From Agarophyton chilense (Eukaryota > Rhodophyta > Florideophyceae > Gracilariales > Gracilariaceae): a DNA stretch of 64,000 nt. The notes below the pieces were generated by a model, which saw only the letters and a program-made list of their open reading frames with translations, had not been told where the DNA came from and made no database searches. This document shows, piece after piece, positions 22,015-31,760 of the stretch. Made by a program: the position numbers and the translations under genes. The stretch spans positions 372,001-436,000 of the forward strand of contig JARGXX010000095.1 in NCBI GenBank assembly GCA_030374765.1, read 5' to 3'. Numbering within the stretch: the first letter of the stretch is position 1; each line of letters opens with the position of its first letter.

Positions 22015-22388
22015 CGTACGCGCGCCCCCCGTCGTACGTCCGCTCTACCCGCGCGTAGCACAAGTGCGCTAAACGCTAAAAAGGCGCGCCGTCCCCCGCC
22101 AATTCGCAATTCGCCCCGCGCTCCAGTAATGCCCCCCCCCCCCCCCCCAATTCGTAATTCGTTCCGCGTCCCCAGTAACACCAACTTACAGTGATGTAAG
22201 CCGCGCTCACGAACCCACCCCCCGTTCGGCTGTGCTGCATTGCGCGCGCAACCGAGCTGCCCCTTGTGATGGCGGTGTTAGTTTCTAGCTACTAGCTAGG
22301 TAGTGTAGCTAGAGACATCTTCGTAGCAAGAGAACACTCTCAAGAGAACACTCTACTCTACAACGCGCCGCTGTCCCATCCGTCCGTC
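22015..22388. promoter_or_regulatory. Divergent promoter region between the hypothetical gene and CYC1
   Basis: 374 bp. It includes a C17 homopolymer (22132-22148), an imperfect palindrome built from CTAGCTA units (22287-22313) and a direct repeat of aagagaacactctc (22327 onward) close to the CYC1 start. If the left gene is not real, this is simply the CYC1 upstream region. Confidence 0.4.
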
Positions 22389-23234
22389 ATGGCTTCGCGC
22401 GCCTTCCGCGGATCGCTGCCGCGCGCGACGGCTGCCGCTGCCGCCGCTGCTGCTTCATCCGCTGCCGCCGCCGCTACGCTGTTCGTCGCGCGACCGCGTC
22501 TGCCGCTCCTTCTCGCCGATGACGAGGCGTTGCATGCGCCGCACATCAAGTGGCCGCACTCCTCCATGCTTGCCTCCTTCGACGCCGCCTCCATTCGTCG
22601 TGGCTACGAGGTGTATCGCAACGTGTGCTCCTCGTGTCACTCCATGAACCGCATCGCCTTCCGAAATCTCGTCGGCGTCGCCTACACCGAGGCCGAGGTC
22701 AAGGAGATGGCCGAGGATATCGAGGTCGACGACGGCCCCAACGAAGAGGGACTCATGTTTTCTCGCCCAGGTCGTCTGTCCGATACTCTGCCTGCGCCCT
22801 ACCCCAATGAGGAGGCCGCGCGATACGCCAATAACGGCGCCTTGCCGCCTGATCTCAGTCTTATTGTCAAGGCGCGCCATGGCGGCGAGAATTACCTCTG
22901 GGCGCTGCTCACGGGCTATCGTGACGCTCCCGAGGGGATCAATGTCCGTGAGGGGTTGTACTATAATCCCTACTTCCCCGGCGGCCAGATCGCCATGGCT
23001 AGGGCTTTGTACGACGGAGCCGTCGAGTACGAGGACGGCACCGAAGCCACAACCAGCCAGATGGCCAAGGACGTGTCCACCTTCATGGCCTGGGCCGCCG
23101 AACCCGAACACGATCAGAGAAAGAAGATGGGAATGGAGTGGGTGGGCGCCTTCTCCATTCTGTTTTTCTTTATGTTGTATACCAAGAGATTCAAATGGTC
23201 ACTTTACAAGAGTCGACGACTTGAGTTCCGTTGA
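22389..23234 (+). CDS. CYC1: Cytochrome c1, mitochondrial complex III
   Basis: 281 residues, single exon. The heme-bearing subunit of the cytochrome bc1 complex passes electrons from the Rieske protein to cytochrome c in the intermembrane space. An Ala-rich presequence (residues 1-45) is followed by the family start (HIKWPHSSMLASFDAASIRRG). The covalent heme site is NVCSSCHSM (CXXCH). Conserved blocks include NEEAARYANNGALPPDLSLI, ARHGGENYLWALLTGY and YYNPYFPGGQIAMA, the last carrying the axial Met. A C-terminal membrane anchor (WVGAFSILFFFMLYTKRFKW) and basic tail complete the protein. All key residues are present. Confidence 0.97.
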   Translation: MASRAFRGSLPRATAAAAAAAASSAAAAATLFVARPRLPLLLADDEALHAPHIKWPHSSMLASFDAASIRRGYEVYRNVCSSCHSMNRIAFRNLVGVAYTEAEVKEMAEDIEVDDGPNEEGLMFSRPGRLSDTLPAPYPNEEAARYANNGALPPDLSLIVKARHGGENYLWALLTGYRDAPEGINVREGLYYNPYFPGGQIAMARALYDGAVEYEDGTEATTSQMAKDVSTFMAWAAEPEHDQRKKMGMEWVGAFSILFFFMLYTKRFKWSLYKSRRLEFR

Positions 23235-23332
23235 TAAATGCGTCTACACGCTTGGTAGCCGAGTACTCTGGTCTCTAGTCAGTTTTGTTGTGTGGTAAAG
23301 AACATAAAACAACACACTGTTCTTTGTTGCTG

Positions 23333-23865
23333 TTACTTTGATGATGCGCCGTCAGCGCCCACAGCATTAGTGGCAGTGCCCATCGCAGTGGAGCTGCCAT
23401 CCGCGTTGCCTTTGGCGCTTTGTTTTGGTTCGCTATCAATGTTCATCCTGGATGACGCTCGTTTTGCCAGTCTGGCACGAATTTTGTTGAGACGCTGTTG
23501 ACATTTCTTGCACGGCTTGCGGATTCTCGGGCGCGCCATCTTGACCTTCATTTGAACGTCCCTTTTCTGAATGAGTGGCGCGCCGACGGTCGGTGCCTTG
23601 CCTCTTGCTTCGGTGCCCACAGACACCGCATTCTGTTTCAGAGCGGTTAGAATGGACCATGTGTACACAGTTTTCGAAAGAGCATTTTTGCGTTGCGTGT
23701 ACTTACCAATGCTTCGGCCAAAGAGGCATCTTCAACACGAATTTGGCGTCGGCGTTCGCGCCGCTGCGCCCGAACAGCGTGCGTCATGTGTAACCTTTTT
23801 TCTGAGGCTAGCATGGAGAGCCAGTGCGTCTTAGCTTTCTGATTCGCTTCACGTCGACCACCCAT
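23333..23865 (-). CDS. Small basic protein with one intron, function unknown
   Basis: I read this as complement(join(23333..23632,23707..23865)), 152 residues. Exon 1 runs from the ATG at 23865 (MGGRREANQK) to EDASLAEAL. The donor is GTAAGT at 23706. The acceptor CAG ends at 23633, with a TTCTAAC branch-site-like motif 12 nt upstream. The 74-nt intron is phase 0, and joining it brings two otherwise separate frames together. The product is strongly basic, with an Arg-rich patch (VRAQRRERRRQIR) and a Cys pair in RKPCKKCQQRLNKIRARLAK. That hints at nucleic acid or ribosome association, but no family is recognised. It is convergent with CYC1. Confidence 0.6.
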
Positions 23866-24057
23866 GATATCGCTGACAAGAAGCGCACGCCAAAGTCGGA
23901 ATCGGTGGGTGGTGGGTTTGAGACGAAAGCGGCGAGTACAGCGCGCAAAGGGGCACGAGTGGGGGCGTGTTTGACGAGTTGGCCGTGGACGCTCGCAATG
24001 GCGCGACAGCGCTTTCGAGTGGCGACGAAGATTCGGGAAGAATTGAGCAGGTGGGAC

Positions 24058-24107
24058 GGAGCAGGGAGCAGGGAGCAGGAAGCAGGGAGCAGGGAGCAAG
24101 TGAAAGG
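24058..24107 (+). repeat. GGAGCAG heptamer tandem repeat
   Basis: About six to seven copies of gggagca-type units, with one ggaagca variant. It lies roughly 200 bp upstream of the start of the small basic protein gene. Confidence 0.8.
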
Positions 24108-24683
24108 TGTCTAGCTAGACGGAACAAGTTCGGGATGAGACAGCTACGCTGGCGGGCGTGTACGTAACTTGTGTGTTGCTGGCAACTGTCGGCGGCTGGC
24201 GGCGTGCGATGTTGTGTCATTTGGCGGGAGCGTCTTCGACAAGCGCCGTTGTGCTCTTCGACGGCATCTACCTACCAAGGGTGGTGTCTCTGCGCGTTCA
24301 CGTTGTATTCGTGTAATTGCTGCCGGCACCGGCGTTACCCGGCCCGCGCTGTGTCACGCGCTACAGGTACACTCAGCGTCCAGCTCCGCGCACCAGTGCC
24401 CATTTGCTCATACACTGCTGCTCCACTGAGCTCCGTCTGTCAACCACCGCACCGGTATCTCACGCCAAGCGGTTGGTCCATATGTACCCGCCGCCTTGAA
24501 CGCCTCCCTCTCCATTGAGTGGCGCAACTTATCCCCCCCCCCCCCCAACTCTTCCACATATACGCCTCCCCTCCCCCTCTCCTCGTAGCCTCCTTCACTC
24601 ACGCGTTCCCCCCCCCGAGTCCGCATTCCTATTCACCCCCCTTCTCCGTCCGTCGCGCAGCGTTCGATCCATGTCGCCTCGCT

Positions 24684-25931
24684 ATGAATCCCTTCCTTCT
24701 GGCTGTTGGTGGCTACGATACCAACATCCGTCTCTTTGACTCGCTTCACAAGGAGCCTGTTCGAATGTTACAATTCTATGATCAGCAGGTTTTGCGAGTC
24801 GCCTTCTCAGGTTCTGCGCCCGTTCCTCACGCTTCCCCGTTATTTCTGGCCGTTGCAGGTTCTCCCAGTGTCGCCGTGTACGATGTAACAACCAGCCATA
24901 CTTCCCCTAATACATTCGCTGTTTTTCAAGGACATCTCGAAGCTGTTACAGCTGTTGGGTTTGAACCCAATCACAACGCGTTTGTGTACTCCGCTTCCGA
25001 GGATGGCACCTTGCAGACATGGCTCCCTAAACTTGCTGCCGCCGCTCAATCACCGTACCCCAGCTTTCATGCCCACCCTCTTCGTCACCCCATGCGCTCG
25101 GCAGCCTCTTCAAAATTTTCGCTGCCCGCCAAAATCGTCAACAACAAAGACGATGGCACTACTGTTGCAATTCACGATGCTACATATTACCCACCGCTCG
25201 ATGTGTTTTTCACCGTCGACTTTATTGGTCGTTTACGTGTTTGGAATCATCACACTGCCTCATTGAGAAGCGAGCATATTCCACACCCAAATCGTCGAAA
25301 TTTACAATGCATCGAACTCAGCCACGACTACTCAACTCTAGTCATGGCCAATTTTGATGGGTTTGTGTTCATCTACGACACCCGAAGCGTGCTTGCCCAC
25401 GATATTGCCCGACCAAATTCTTCATCTAAACCAATTACTCCACTAACAATTCGCGCCAGCAATTCCTACATTCCCCGCGTAAAGCTCAGTCGCAGTGGTG
25501 ATCTTCTTGTATGTGCCATGCAATCAGGTATCAAAATCTTCAAGATGTCTGACATTCTCACCGATCGAGCCTCAAACAAAGCTGTTTCCATGAGTGAAAC
25601 AGAGGAGCATTCTGTCATGCCGGTCCGCGAATTCACAGGTCGTCCAGGCTGGATTTGGGATGCTTCCTTCATTGAAGACAGCGAAAAATATCTCTTCACC
25701 TGCAGTAGTGTCACCCAAGTCATGATGTGGCACATCGATAATTTGGCGAGCAGCGTTGAGCTCAGGGGCTTTCCAAAACCTACCGTGTGTCTAGCCGTTC
25801 GCGAGCGCATACCATCTTCTCCTCATCCCAATACCAGTTTTACCTCTTTGGAGAAACCCTCACACACATCATTTAATGGTCGAAGCGCCGCTTGTCAAGA
25901 TGGTTTGGTTAACCACGGTCCTGTCACATAA
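24684..25931 (+). CDS. LST8: LST8-like WD40 protein, TOR complex subunit
   Basis: 415 residues from the ATG at 24684 (MNPFLLAVGGYDTNIRLFDS). The longer in-frame start at 24519 would add a Pro-rich leader and is unlikely. WD-type blades cover the protein. The order matches LST8: a first blade with A.GGYD..IR, then LAVAGSPSVAVYDV, VGFEPNHNAFVYSASEDGTL, LRVWNHH, FDGFVFIYDTRS, VKLSRSGDLLVCAMQSGIKI and finally GWIWDASFIEDSEKYLFT with VMMWHIDN. The last part parallels the RGWMWxxxFSxDSxY block of LST8. LST8 binds the TOR kinase domain in TORC1 and TORC2. This copy is divergent: it has an extra loop of about 45 residues after blade 3 and a Ser/Pro-rich tail of about 40 residues. Other small WD40 proteins remain possible. 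Confidence 0.7.
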   Translation: MNPFLLAVGGYDTNIRLFDSLHKEPVRMLQFYDQQVLRVAFSGSAPVPHASPLFLAVAGSPSVAVYDVTTSHTSPNTFAVFQGHLEAVTAVGFEPNHNAFVYSASEDGTLQTWLPKLAAAAQSPYPSFHAHPLRHPMRSAASSKFSLPAKIVNNKDDGTTVAIHDATYYPPLDVFFTVDFIGRLRVWNHHTASLRSEHIPHPNRRNLQCIELSHDYSTLVMANFDGFVFIYDTRSVLAHDIARPNSSSKPITPLTIRASNSYIPRVKLSRSGDLLVCAMQSGIKIFKMSDILTDRASNKAVSMSETEEHSVMPVREFTGRPGWIWDASFIEDSEKYLFTCSSVTQVMMWHIDNLASSVELRGFPKPTVCLAVRERIPSSPHPNTSFTSLEKPSHTSFNGRSAACQDGLVNHGPVT

Positions 25932-26336
25932 TTTTCCAGCTCTAAAGGTCAAAAACTTGTTCCCTCATGTACAATTTTGGTCGTTTGCTGATGGCAAACT
26001 GCTCAAACCACGCTCATGTACAAGAACCGCTGTTTTTCGAAAATCGGATTTCTTGAATGGAGACGAGGGAAGCAGTCCCGCTCTTCAGACATGTACCAGT
26101 AAATACTGTACGCCCTGTAAAATACGAAATCGCGCTTCCTTTTTCCATCGCTACGGTGTTTTTTCTTCATCCTTCTCGTTATGTAGCGCGCTAAACATTA
26201 ACATTCTATACCACATCAGAACCTTTATACAAAGCCAAAGCACACAGTATAATCATGGCGTGGTGAGACGAATAGCCCTTTTAATCAACCTGTCAAACCG
26301 CACACTACAACCGATCTGAACCATAACCAAATAGAA

Positions 26337-27868
26337 TTACGCCGCAGCCTTTGCCTCATTCACGCTCTTTTGAATGGATTCAGGCAGGTCTGCAGCTATC
26401 TTGTCCACCTTCGCCATATCCCCAGCGGTAAAAGACTCCTGCAGCGATTCCAAAACGTTCCAAGATACAGGCTTCGCCTTATGTCCTGGTAGCAAGTGGC
26501 GAACAGAATCACGCTCCTCAAGCAGCTCCTTCTCTGTCTTCCTCATCATCTTCGCAGAGAACTCATCAATCGGCAGGCGCTGAACACGTCGGAAGTGAGA
26601 ATCTCCCTTGCAAACGGTTGGAACTGAGTACCAAATGCCTTTGGTTATTCCATAACTTCCATCAGATACGATTCCGTTTGAAAGCCACTCTTCGTCGGAA
26701 CCTTGGTGCAAATCTCTGATCGTGTCAAGAGCAGCTGATGCGGCCGATGCTGCTGACGAAGCACCTCGGGCACCAATAACCTCAGCGCCTCGTTTCTGGA
26801 CACGCGGGATGAAGTCTTCCGTTATCCACTTCTCATCAGTGACAATTGACTTTGCCCATTTGCCACCAATGCGCGCGTGGGAAATGTCTGGATACTGGGT
26901 GGCCGAATGATTTCCCCAGATGATCACACGGTCAACGTCCTTGACAGGTACACCGGCTTTTTCGGCCAATAAAGCTTTTGCTCGAGACTGGTCGAGACGA
27001 GTCATTGCAATAAATTGTTCTGGCCACATATCCGGAGCATTCTCGGATGCAATGAGCGCGTTCGTGTTGGCAGGATTACCGACCACAAGCACTTTGGCAT
27101 TTTCCGCCGCAGATTCATTCAGGGCCTTTCCTTGCTCGGCGAAAATCTTTGCATTGGCTGCCATCAAGTCGGAGCGTTCCATGCCTTTGGTACGTGGCTG
27201 GGCTCCGATGAGCATGGCGAATGAGGCATCTCCAAAGCCTTTTCGCAGATCTGTAGTCGCAGTGACCTTAGAAAGCAAGGGGAATGCTCCATCTTCTAGT
27301 TCCATCATAACTCCCCGTAGAGGGGACATTCCTGCTTCGGTCTCGATGAGGTTTAACTCTAAAAGCTGATCTGTACCCAACATTTCCCCACTGCGAGGCC
27401 ACAAACATTACCAAAAGAAGAACGGGACAGAGATTATATGTTAGATACGGTTCATTTTGACTCTTTAACAATATAATCTTCAGCTCACGCATAACGAAAA
27501 GTAAAAATCGTGGTGGCTCGAAGAATACAATTGTTTCTTCAAAACTGATCGAAAATGGAGGATGAACTCGATGGAATCAAGAAGAGTATGGTGTGGGATG
27601 CCCCCGTTACAAATCGGAAGGGTCATCATCAACGACAGCGCTGTCGATCGCAATACTCCTTTAGCAAAACGAAAAACTTCGTTCAGTTGCAACGAGAACG
27701 GATTTTAACATACCTCGCGATGCGCATAACAAGAGCATACCCAATTTGTCCGGCAGCTCCTGTGACGGCAACTTTGAGAGGAGGGAGAAGATCGGTCTTC
27801 GTAGCAAGTCCGCGCAGCGCTTTCGAAGCGCCGAAGCGCATAGCGCTCCTTGCCGCAGTGTGCAGCAT
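26337..27868 (-). CDS. MDH: Malate dehydrogenase, likely mitochondrial, one intron
   Basis: I read this as complement(join(26337..27390,27714..27868)), 402 residues. Exon 1 starts MLHTAARSAMRFGASKALRG, a basic amphipathic presequence, and includes the NAD-binding loop VAVTGAAGQIGYALVMRIA. The donor is GTATGT at 27713 and the acceptor CAG ends at 27391, giving a 323-nt phase-2 intron. The junction yields IASGEMLGTDQ, as the family expects. Exon 2 has QPRTKGMERSDL (substrate Arg), VVGNPANTNAL, MTRLDQSRA and the catalytic His in IIWGNHSATQYPD. The enzyme interconverts malate and oxaloacetate with NAD. It is of the cytosolic-type MDH family, but the leader suggests an organelle. A further ATG at 27916 would lengthen the leader. 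A poly-Ala/Ser insert lies near the ARGASSAASAAS segment. Confidence 0.93.
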
Positions 27869-28276
27869 CTTTCTTGTGATTGTTTCTACGGATCGAGGGC
27901 AAATAGGAAGAAACAACGTTCTCAGTAATCAAGGAGGCCGATGGGTTGACCACATGCTCAGCAAAAGCGGTATCGAAGTCGGGCAATGTGTGATGCAAAC
28001 TTCGAGCTAGCAATCTTTTTATAAAATCTTCAAAGAAGGAAATTATTTACAAAATAAATGAAATTATGTTTGGAACCATCACAACATAGCGCCGCCGCCT
28101 GCAGCGCCCTCCAAGAACGGTTTCTGGAACACTTCGACGGGATTGCCCCCTTTATTCGCAATTGCGAGTCAGATTCGAGCAGAACAGGCCAGATACTTGC
28201 TAGAACGCCGCATCTTCTGAGAAGGCGGTCTAAGAGTTCAGATAACAGAGAGAGAGCGTTGGTGTAGACACTCCAG
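27869..28276. promoter_or_regulatory. Divergent promoter between MDH and PAM18
   Basis: 408 bp separate two head-to-head genes that both encode mitochondrial matrix-side proteins, so coordinated expression from a shared promoter is plausible. I see no clear TATA box. Confidence 0.4.
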
Positions 28277-28621
28277 ATGGCAACACCGGTAATTGCTGGA
28301 ATGGCGGTTGCAGGGGCTGCTTGGGCATCCCGGTACATGCTTCTTTCTTGGCGGAACTTCATAGCACGACAAGGCGCGGCGGGCGCTGTTCGGTTCCCGC
28401 GCTCAATGGCTGGCGGCTTTGCAGGGGAATTGACACGGAAAGAAGCTTTCCAAATCCTCGGCTTGCGAGAAGGAGCGTCAAAGGAACAAATTCGGGAGGC
28501 ACATCGACGGCTGATGAGACTCAATCATCCAGACAATGGGGGGAGTACATTCGTTGCCACTAAAGTTAACGAGGCAAAAGATTTTCTGGTATCAGGGAAG
28601 AGAGGTACTCGGGTTTTGTAG
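28277..28621 (+). CDS. PAM18: PAM18/TIM14, J-protein of the mitochondrial import motor
   Basis: 114 residues, the family's normal length. The N-terminal transmembrane helix (VIAGMAVAGAAWASRYMLL) anchors it in the inner membrane. The middle has RSMAGGFAGELTRKEAFQIL, the usual lead-in, then a short J domain with the HPD motif in LMRLNHPDNGGSTFVATKVNEAK. Family members stimulate the ATPase of mitochondrial Hsp70 at the TIM23 channel. The C-terminus is short and slightly different from animal DNAJC19 (SGKRGTRVL). Single exon. Confidence 0.92.
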   Translation: MATPVIAGMAVAGAAWASRYMLLSWRNFIARQGAAGAVRFPRSMAGGFAGELTRKEAFQILGLREGASKEQIREAHRRLMRLNHPDNGGSTFVATKVNEAKDFLVSGKRGTRVL

Positions 28622-29013
28622 AACTGAAGTATAGCTGTTGATGGACTATACTCGTTCACACTGACCTTTTATGGCATTCAATTCTGAGCTATCGTGCAGA
28701 AGGGAATCACTCTCGCTCATAAATGATCGAGGCCTTTCGTAGGGTAACAATTGTTTCGCGTAAAATTACAGGTAGCAATACTTGACGCGGAAGACTGCAT
28801 CACTGAAGGGTTGTTGGGGGGGACTTTACGGTGTGATGTATTCAAAATAGTCATACTCAGGACTTGGGGATCTTGGTAGCAAACAGAAGCTCGTAATACT
28901 TGAAATGGGAGAAAACTGAAATCGGTTCGAGGGATCTTGACACCTTGGAGCCTGCGAGACGAGACGGTACTATGGTGTCCGATGTATAAATTGGAAAGGC
29001 ATCTTTGCGCAAG
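28622..29013. other. Spacer between the convergent genes PAM18 and NFS1
   Basis: 392 bp holding the two 3' ends. No further gene or repeat is seen. Confidence 0.6.
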
Positions 29014-30357
29014 CTAATGTTCTTGAGTCCACTTAATTGATTTGAGGTCTATACCTTCTTGTACCATTTCCCACAGAGGGCTCATCTCTCGTAACCTCTT
29101 CACGTGCTTCTCTGCCAAATTTATAGCGTAGTCTACCTCCCTTTCAGTTGTAAATCTGCCAATTCCAAATCTGATGCTCGTGTGTGCCATCTCATCGTCC
29201 ACACCCAGAGCGCGAAGAACATAACTAGGCTCCAGACTTGCACTGGTGCACGCGCTTCCGCTACTAACAGCTACGTCTTTCAACGCCATGAGCAAACTTT
29301 CACCTTCCACGTAAGCAAAGCTCAGATTAATATTCCCAGGAAAGCGATGCTCCTTGCTTCCATTCAAAACAACATTAGGAACTCTGCTTACGACTCCGTC
29401 GTAGAGGCGAATTCCTAGACCCTTCATTCGCTCTAAATCATAATCCATTTCTTTCTGACTTATTTTGGCTGCTTCCCCCATACCGACAACTAAAGCCGTG
29501 GGTAACGTTCCGGATCGCAGACCTCTTTCCTGGCCACCACCGCTCATCTGCGGTTCAATACGAACCCGCGGCCTTCTCCGCAAATAAAGAGCGCCAATTC
29601 CTTTTGGTCCGTAAATCTTATGGGCAGATATTGACATTAGGTCAATGTTCATTTCGTTTACATCCATGGGTAGTTTACCAACCATCTGGGCTGCGTCTGT
29701 ATGGAAAAACACGCCCTTTTCTCTGCATAGTTCGCCAATTTGCTGCAGCGGTTGCACAACGCCGATCTCGTTATTGACTGCCATAACGCTGACAAGCGAT
29801 GTATCGGGACGAATTGCGTTTCTTAGTTCGTCCAGATCTAAAAGACCATCAGACTTGACAGGGAGATATGTAACGTCAAATCCGCGCTGTTGTAGCCATC
29901 GACAACTGTCTAAAACGCACTTGTGTTCTGTCTGAGTGGTGATCACATGCTTCTTTCTAGACTTATAGAACATGGCAACGCCTTTGACGACCATGTTATT
30001 GCTCTCGGTAGCTCCCGATGTGAAAATAATCTCGCGTGGATCAGCGCCAATCAAGGACGCGACCTGTTCACGTGCAGCTTCCACAGCTCGTTCTGCTTCC
30101 CAGCCATACGCATGCGTTCGAGAGTGCGGATTTCCGTAGTGGGTGGTTAGATGGGGGATCATTGTGTCTGCCACACGGGGATCTACTGGAGTTGTGGATT
30201 GCATGTCAAGGTAAATCGGGCGTGGTTTCACAACCATTGGCCTTTCGATCGGAGTACGCGTCTCCACGGCTGTTGACTCAACAGCTGTAGCTTGCACAGC
30301 CGTGCAGATTTGTCGGCGTAACTGGGATACCAGCGAAAAAAGGCGGCGAGAGGACAT
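29014..30357 (-). CDS. NFS1: Cysteine desulfurase, mitochondrial iron-sulfur cluster assembly
   Basis: 447 residues from the ATG at 30357 ([17 protein letters not shown]), which gives a clean mitochondrial presequence. An ATG-like start at 30492 would add 45 residues. A PLP enzyme (aminotransferase class V) that takes sulfur from cysteine and passes it to the ISCU scaffold. Visible landmarks: [59 protein letters not shown], the PLP lysine in [12 protein letters not shown] (Lys247), [13 protein letters not shown], and the mobile catalytic loop [10 protein letters not shown] with Cys370. The C-terminus SIKWTQEH is the typical eukaryotic ending. Complete, single exon. Confidence 0.97.
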   Translation of the reverse strand: MSSRRLFSLVSQLRRQICTAVQATAVESTAVETRTPIERPMVVKPRPIYLDMQSTTPVDPRVADTMIPHLTTHYGNPHSRTHAYGWEAERAVEAAREQVASLIGADPREIIFTSGATESNNMVVKGVAMFYKSRKKHVITTQTEHKCVLDSCRWLQQRGFDVTYLPVKSDGLLDLDELRNAIRPDTSLVSVMAVNNEIGVVQPLQQIGELCREKGVFFHTDAAQMVGKLPMDVNEMNIDLMSISAHKIYGPKGIGALYLRRRPRVRIEPQMSGGGQERGLRSGTLPTALVVGMGEAAKISQKEMDYDLERMKGLGIRLYDGVVSRVPNVVLNGSKEHRFPGNINLSFAYVEGESLLMALKDVAVSSGSACTSASLEPSYVLRALGVDDEMAHTSIRFGIGRFTTEREVDYAINLAEKHVKRLREMSPLWEMVQEGIDLKSIKWTQEH

Positions 30358-30869
30358 GATGGATGGGTCCTCACGGGATACAGCAGTCGAAGGTAACAAG
30401 AGAGAAGATGTTACAGCCAAATGAACCTGTCCGAAGCTCAACTCTTGTAGTAAACGGATACGAGATGACCAACAGTTGTGCAGCGGATGCAAAGCGGTGA
30501 AAGTTGTCCCACAGAAAACTGGGGCGTGGCGCTATGTCTTTTTGACCGCCGAATGACCAACACCTTGGATTCTCATTTCGTTTTACACGTTTGAAACTTC
30601 TCCGTCCAGTCAGCTCGTGCCAGGTGGCCTTTCAGGCATAATCACAATGCAGAACCTCATCCCTCCACAGCCAGCCAGATATGTTACCATCCCACAGATC
30701 CCCTCTATGCTGAAAAGCAACAACGTAACATACGAGTCGACACAAATCTTCACAACTTCCGCACCTCTAGCTTGAGAGCAGCTTTGTCTTCGCGCCCGAA
30801 GTCACCCCGCCTAAGTATCATCGATTGTAAACACCCCTTCGTTCGCAGGCCGCGTCGTTTACCTCTACT
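30358..30869. promoter_or_regulatory. Divergent promoter between NFS1 and the MogA-like gene
   Basis: 512 bp between head-to-head starts. Functionally linked neighbours: molybdenum cofactor sulfuration and early cofactor steps depend on sulfur from cysteine desulfurases. I see no distinct motif. Confidence 0.4.
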
Positions 30870-31430
30870 ATGTCAGAATCATCTTTGACAACTCCGAAGA
30901 TAGGTGTGTTGACAGTCTCCGACCGAGCGTATAATGGTGGATACGAGGACAGGGGGGGCCCAGCCGTTGAGTCGTACATCAACGATCACTTTCTATCCCC
31001 CTATGACATCGTGCCACAAATCGTGCCAGACGAATTCGAGCAAATTCGAGACGCGATCAGATCGTTGGCAGACCAATGTTGCCTGGTTTTAACAACCGGT
31101 GGCACGGGACCAGCCCCTAGAGATGTCACTCCAGAGGCTACAGAAGCTGTTTGTCAAAAGCTTCTTCCCGGTTTTGGTGAACTCATGAGAGCCGTTTCTG
31201 TGCAAAAAGTTCCTACTGCCATTCTTTCTAGACAAACTGCTGGTGTGTCTGGTACTTCTCTTGTAGTTAATCTTCCTGGTAGTCCAAAGGCTATTGCGGA
31301 ATGTTTGGACCCTATTTTACCGGCAATGCCTCATGCCGTGCGTCTTGCGGGGTCCAAACAGCTTGTTCGTCTCAAGCCCGAGTATCATATCAAGGGCAAA
31401 ATGTGCTCAGAGTGCAACGTGAAGCACTAG
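30870..31430 (+). CDS. mogA: Molybdopterin adenylyltransferase (MogA / Cnx1 G-domain type)
   Basis: 186 residues. The MoaB/MogA fold is seen from KIGVLTVSDRAYNGGYEDRGG, through VLTTGGTGPAPRDVTPEAT (the substrate loop T-G-G-T-G with the D-x-T-P motif), to SGTSLVVNLPGSPKAIAECL (the P-G-S-P-K motif). These are the molybdopterin-contacting parts. The enzyme adenylylates molybdopterin before molybdate insertion. It stands alone, without the E (MoeA-like) domain found fused in plant Cnx1 and animal gephyrin, as in bacteria and some algae. The tail KMCSECNVKH has a CXXC pair. Single exon. Confidence 0.93.
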   Translation: MSESSLTTPKIGVLTVSDRAYNGGYEDRGGPAVESYINDHFLSPYDIVPQIVPDEFEQIRDAIRSLADQCCLVLTTGGTGPAPRDVTPEATEAVCQKLLPGFGELMRAVSVQKVPTAILSRQTAGVSGTSLVVNLPGSPKAIAECLDPILPAMPHAVRLAGSKQLVRLKPEYHIKGKMCSECNVKH

Positions 31431-31585
31431 CTGGTCTACCCCATGCTCTACAGCGATATCTTAATCTTCACGGTCCGCTCTTGAAATCTATAGAAGAGAG
31501 ATAGAGAGTGTTTGAACTTCACTCTTGATGTGTGCACTCTGCAACGGAATCCTTGCAACCGTGTTCTGGCGAGAACGCTCTTCAA

Positions 31586-31654
31586 GATGGCTGGTGCGCT
31601 TCGAATCGAAAAAGCGAAAAAATCCTTTTTTCGATTCGTAGTGCGCCAGCCATC
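31586..31654. repeat. Near-perfect inverted repeat between the MogA-like gene and TAF8
   Basis: Arms 31586-31614 and 31625-31654 are about 29 bp each and pair with only a few mismatches around a 10-nt loop (for example GATGGCTGGTGCGC against GTGCGCCAGCCATC). It lies about 155 bp after the MogA-like stop and about 105 bp before the TAF8 ATG. It could be a terminator-like or UTR hairpin or a very small MITE. Confidence 0.8.
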
Positions 31655-31760
31655 GTCTGCATGGGGGCATGCTTTGTGCGACAAGCGCTGCTTTTGAGGC
31701 AAAGCCGGGCCGGCAAGCAGTCAATAAGGGTGCTTCCTATTCCGAGCCGTGGCAATAACA

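Noticed and set aside
23647-24099. 150-residue minus-strand frame beginning in the GGAGCAG repeat
   Set aside because: The first part is repeat-encoded PAPC low complexity. The real exon starts at the ATG at 23865 and ends at the GTAAGT donor.
25876-26319. 147-codon plus-strand frame after LST8
   Set aside because: No motif, overlaps the LST8 end in another frame, and covers the 3' UTR between two convergent genes.
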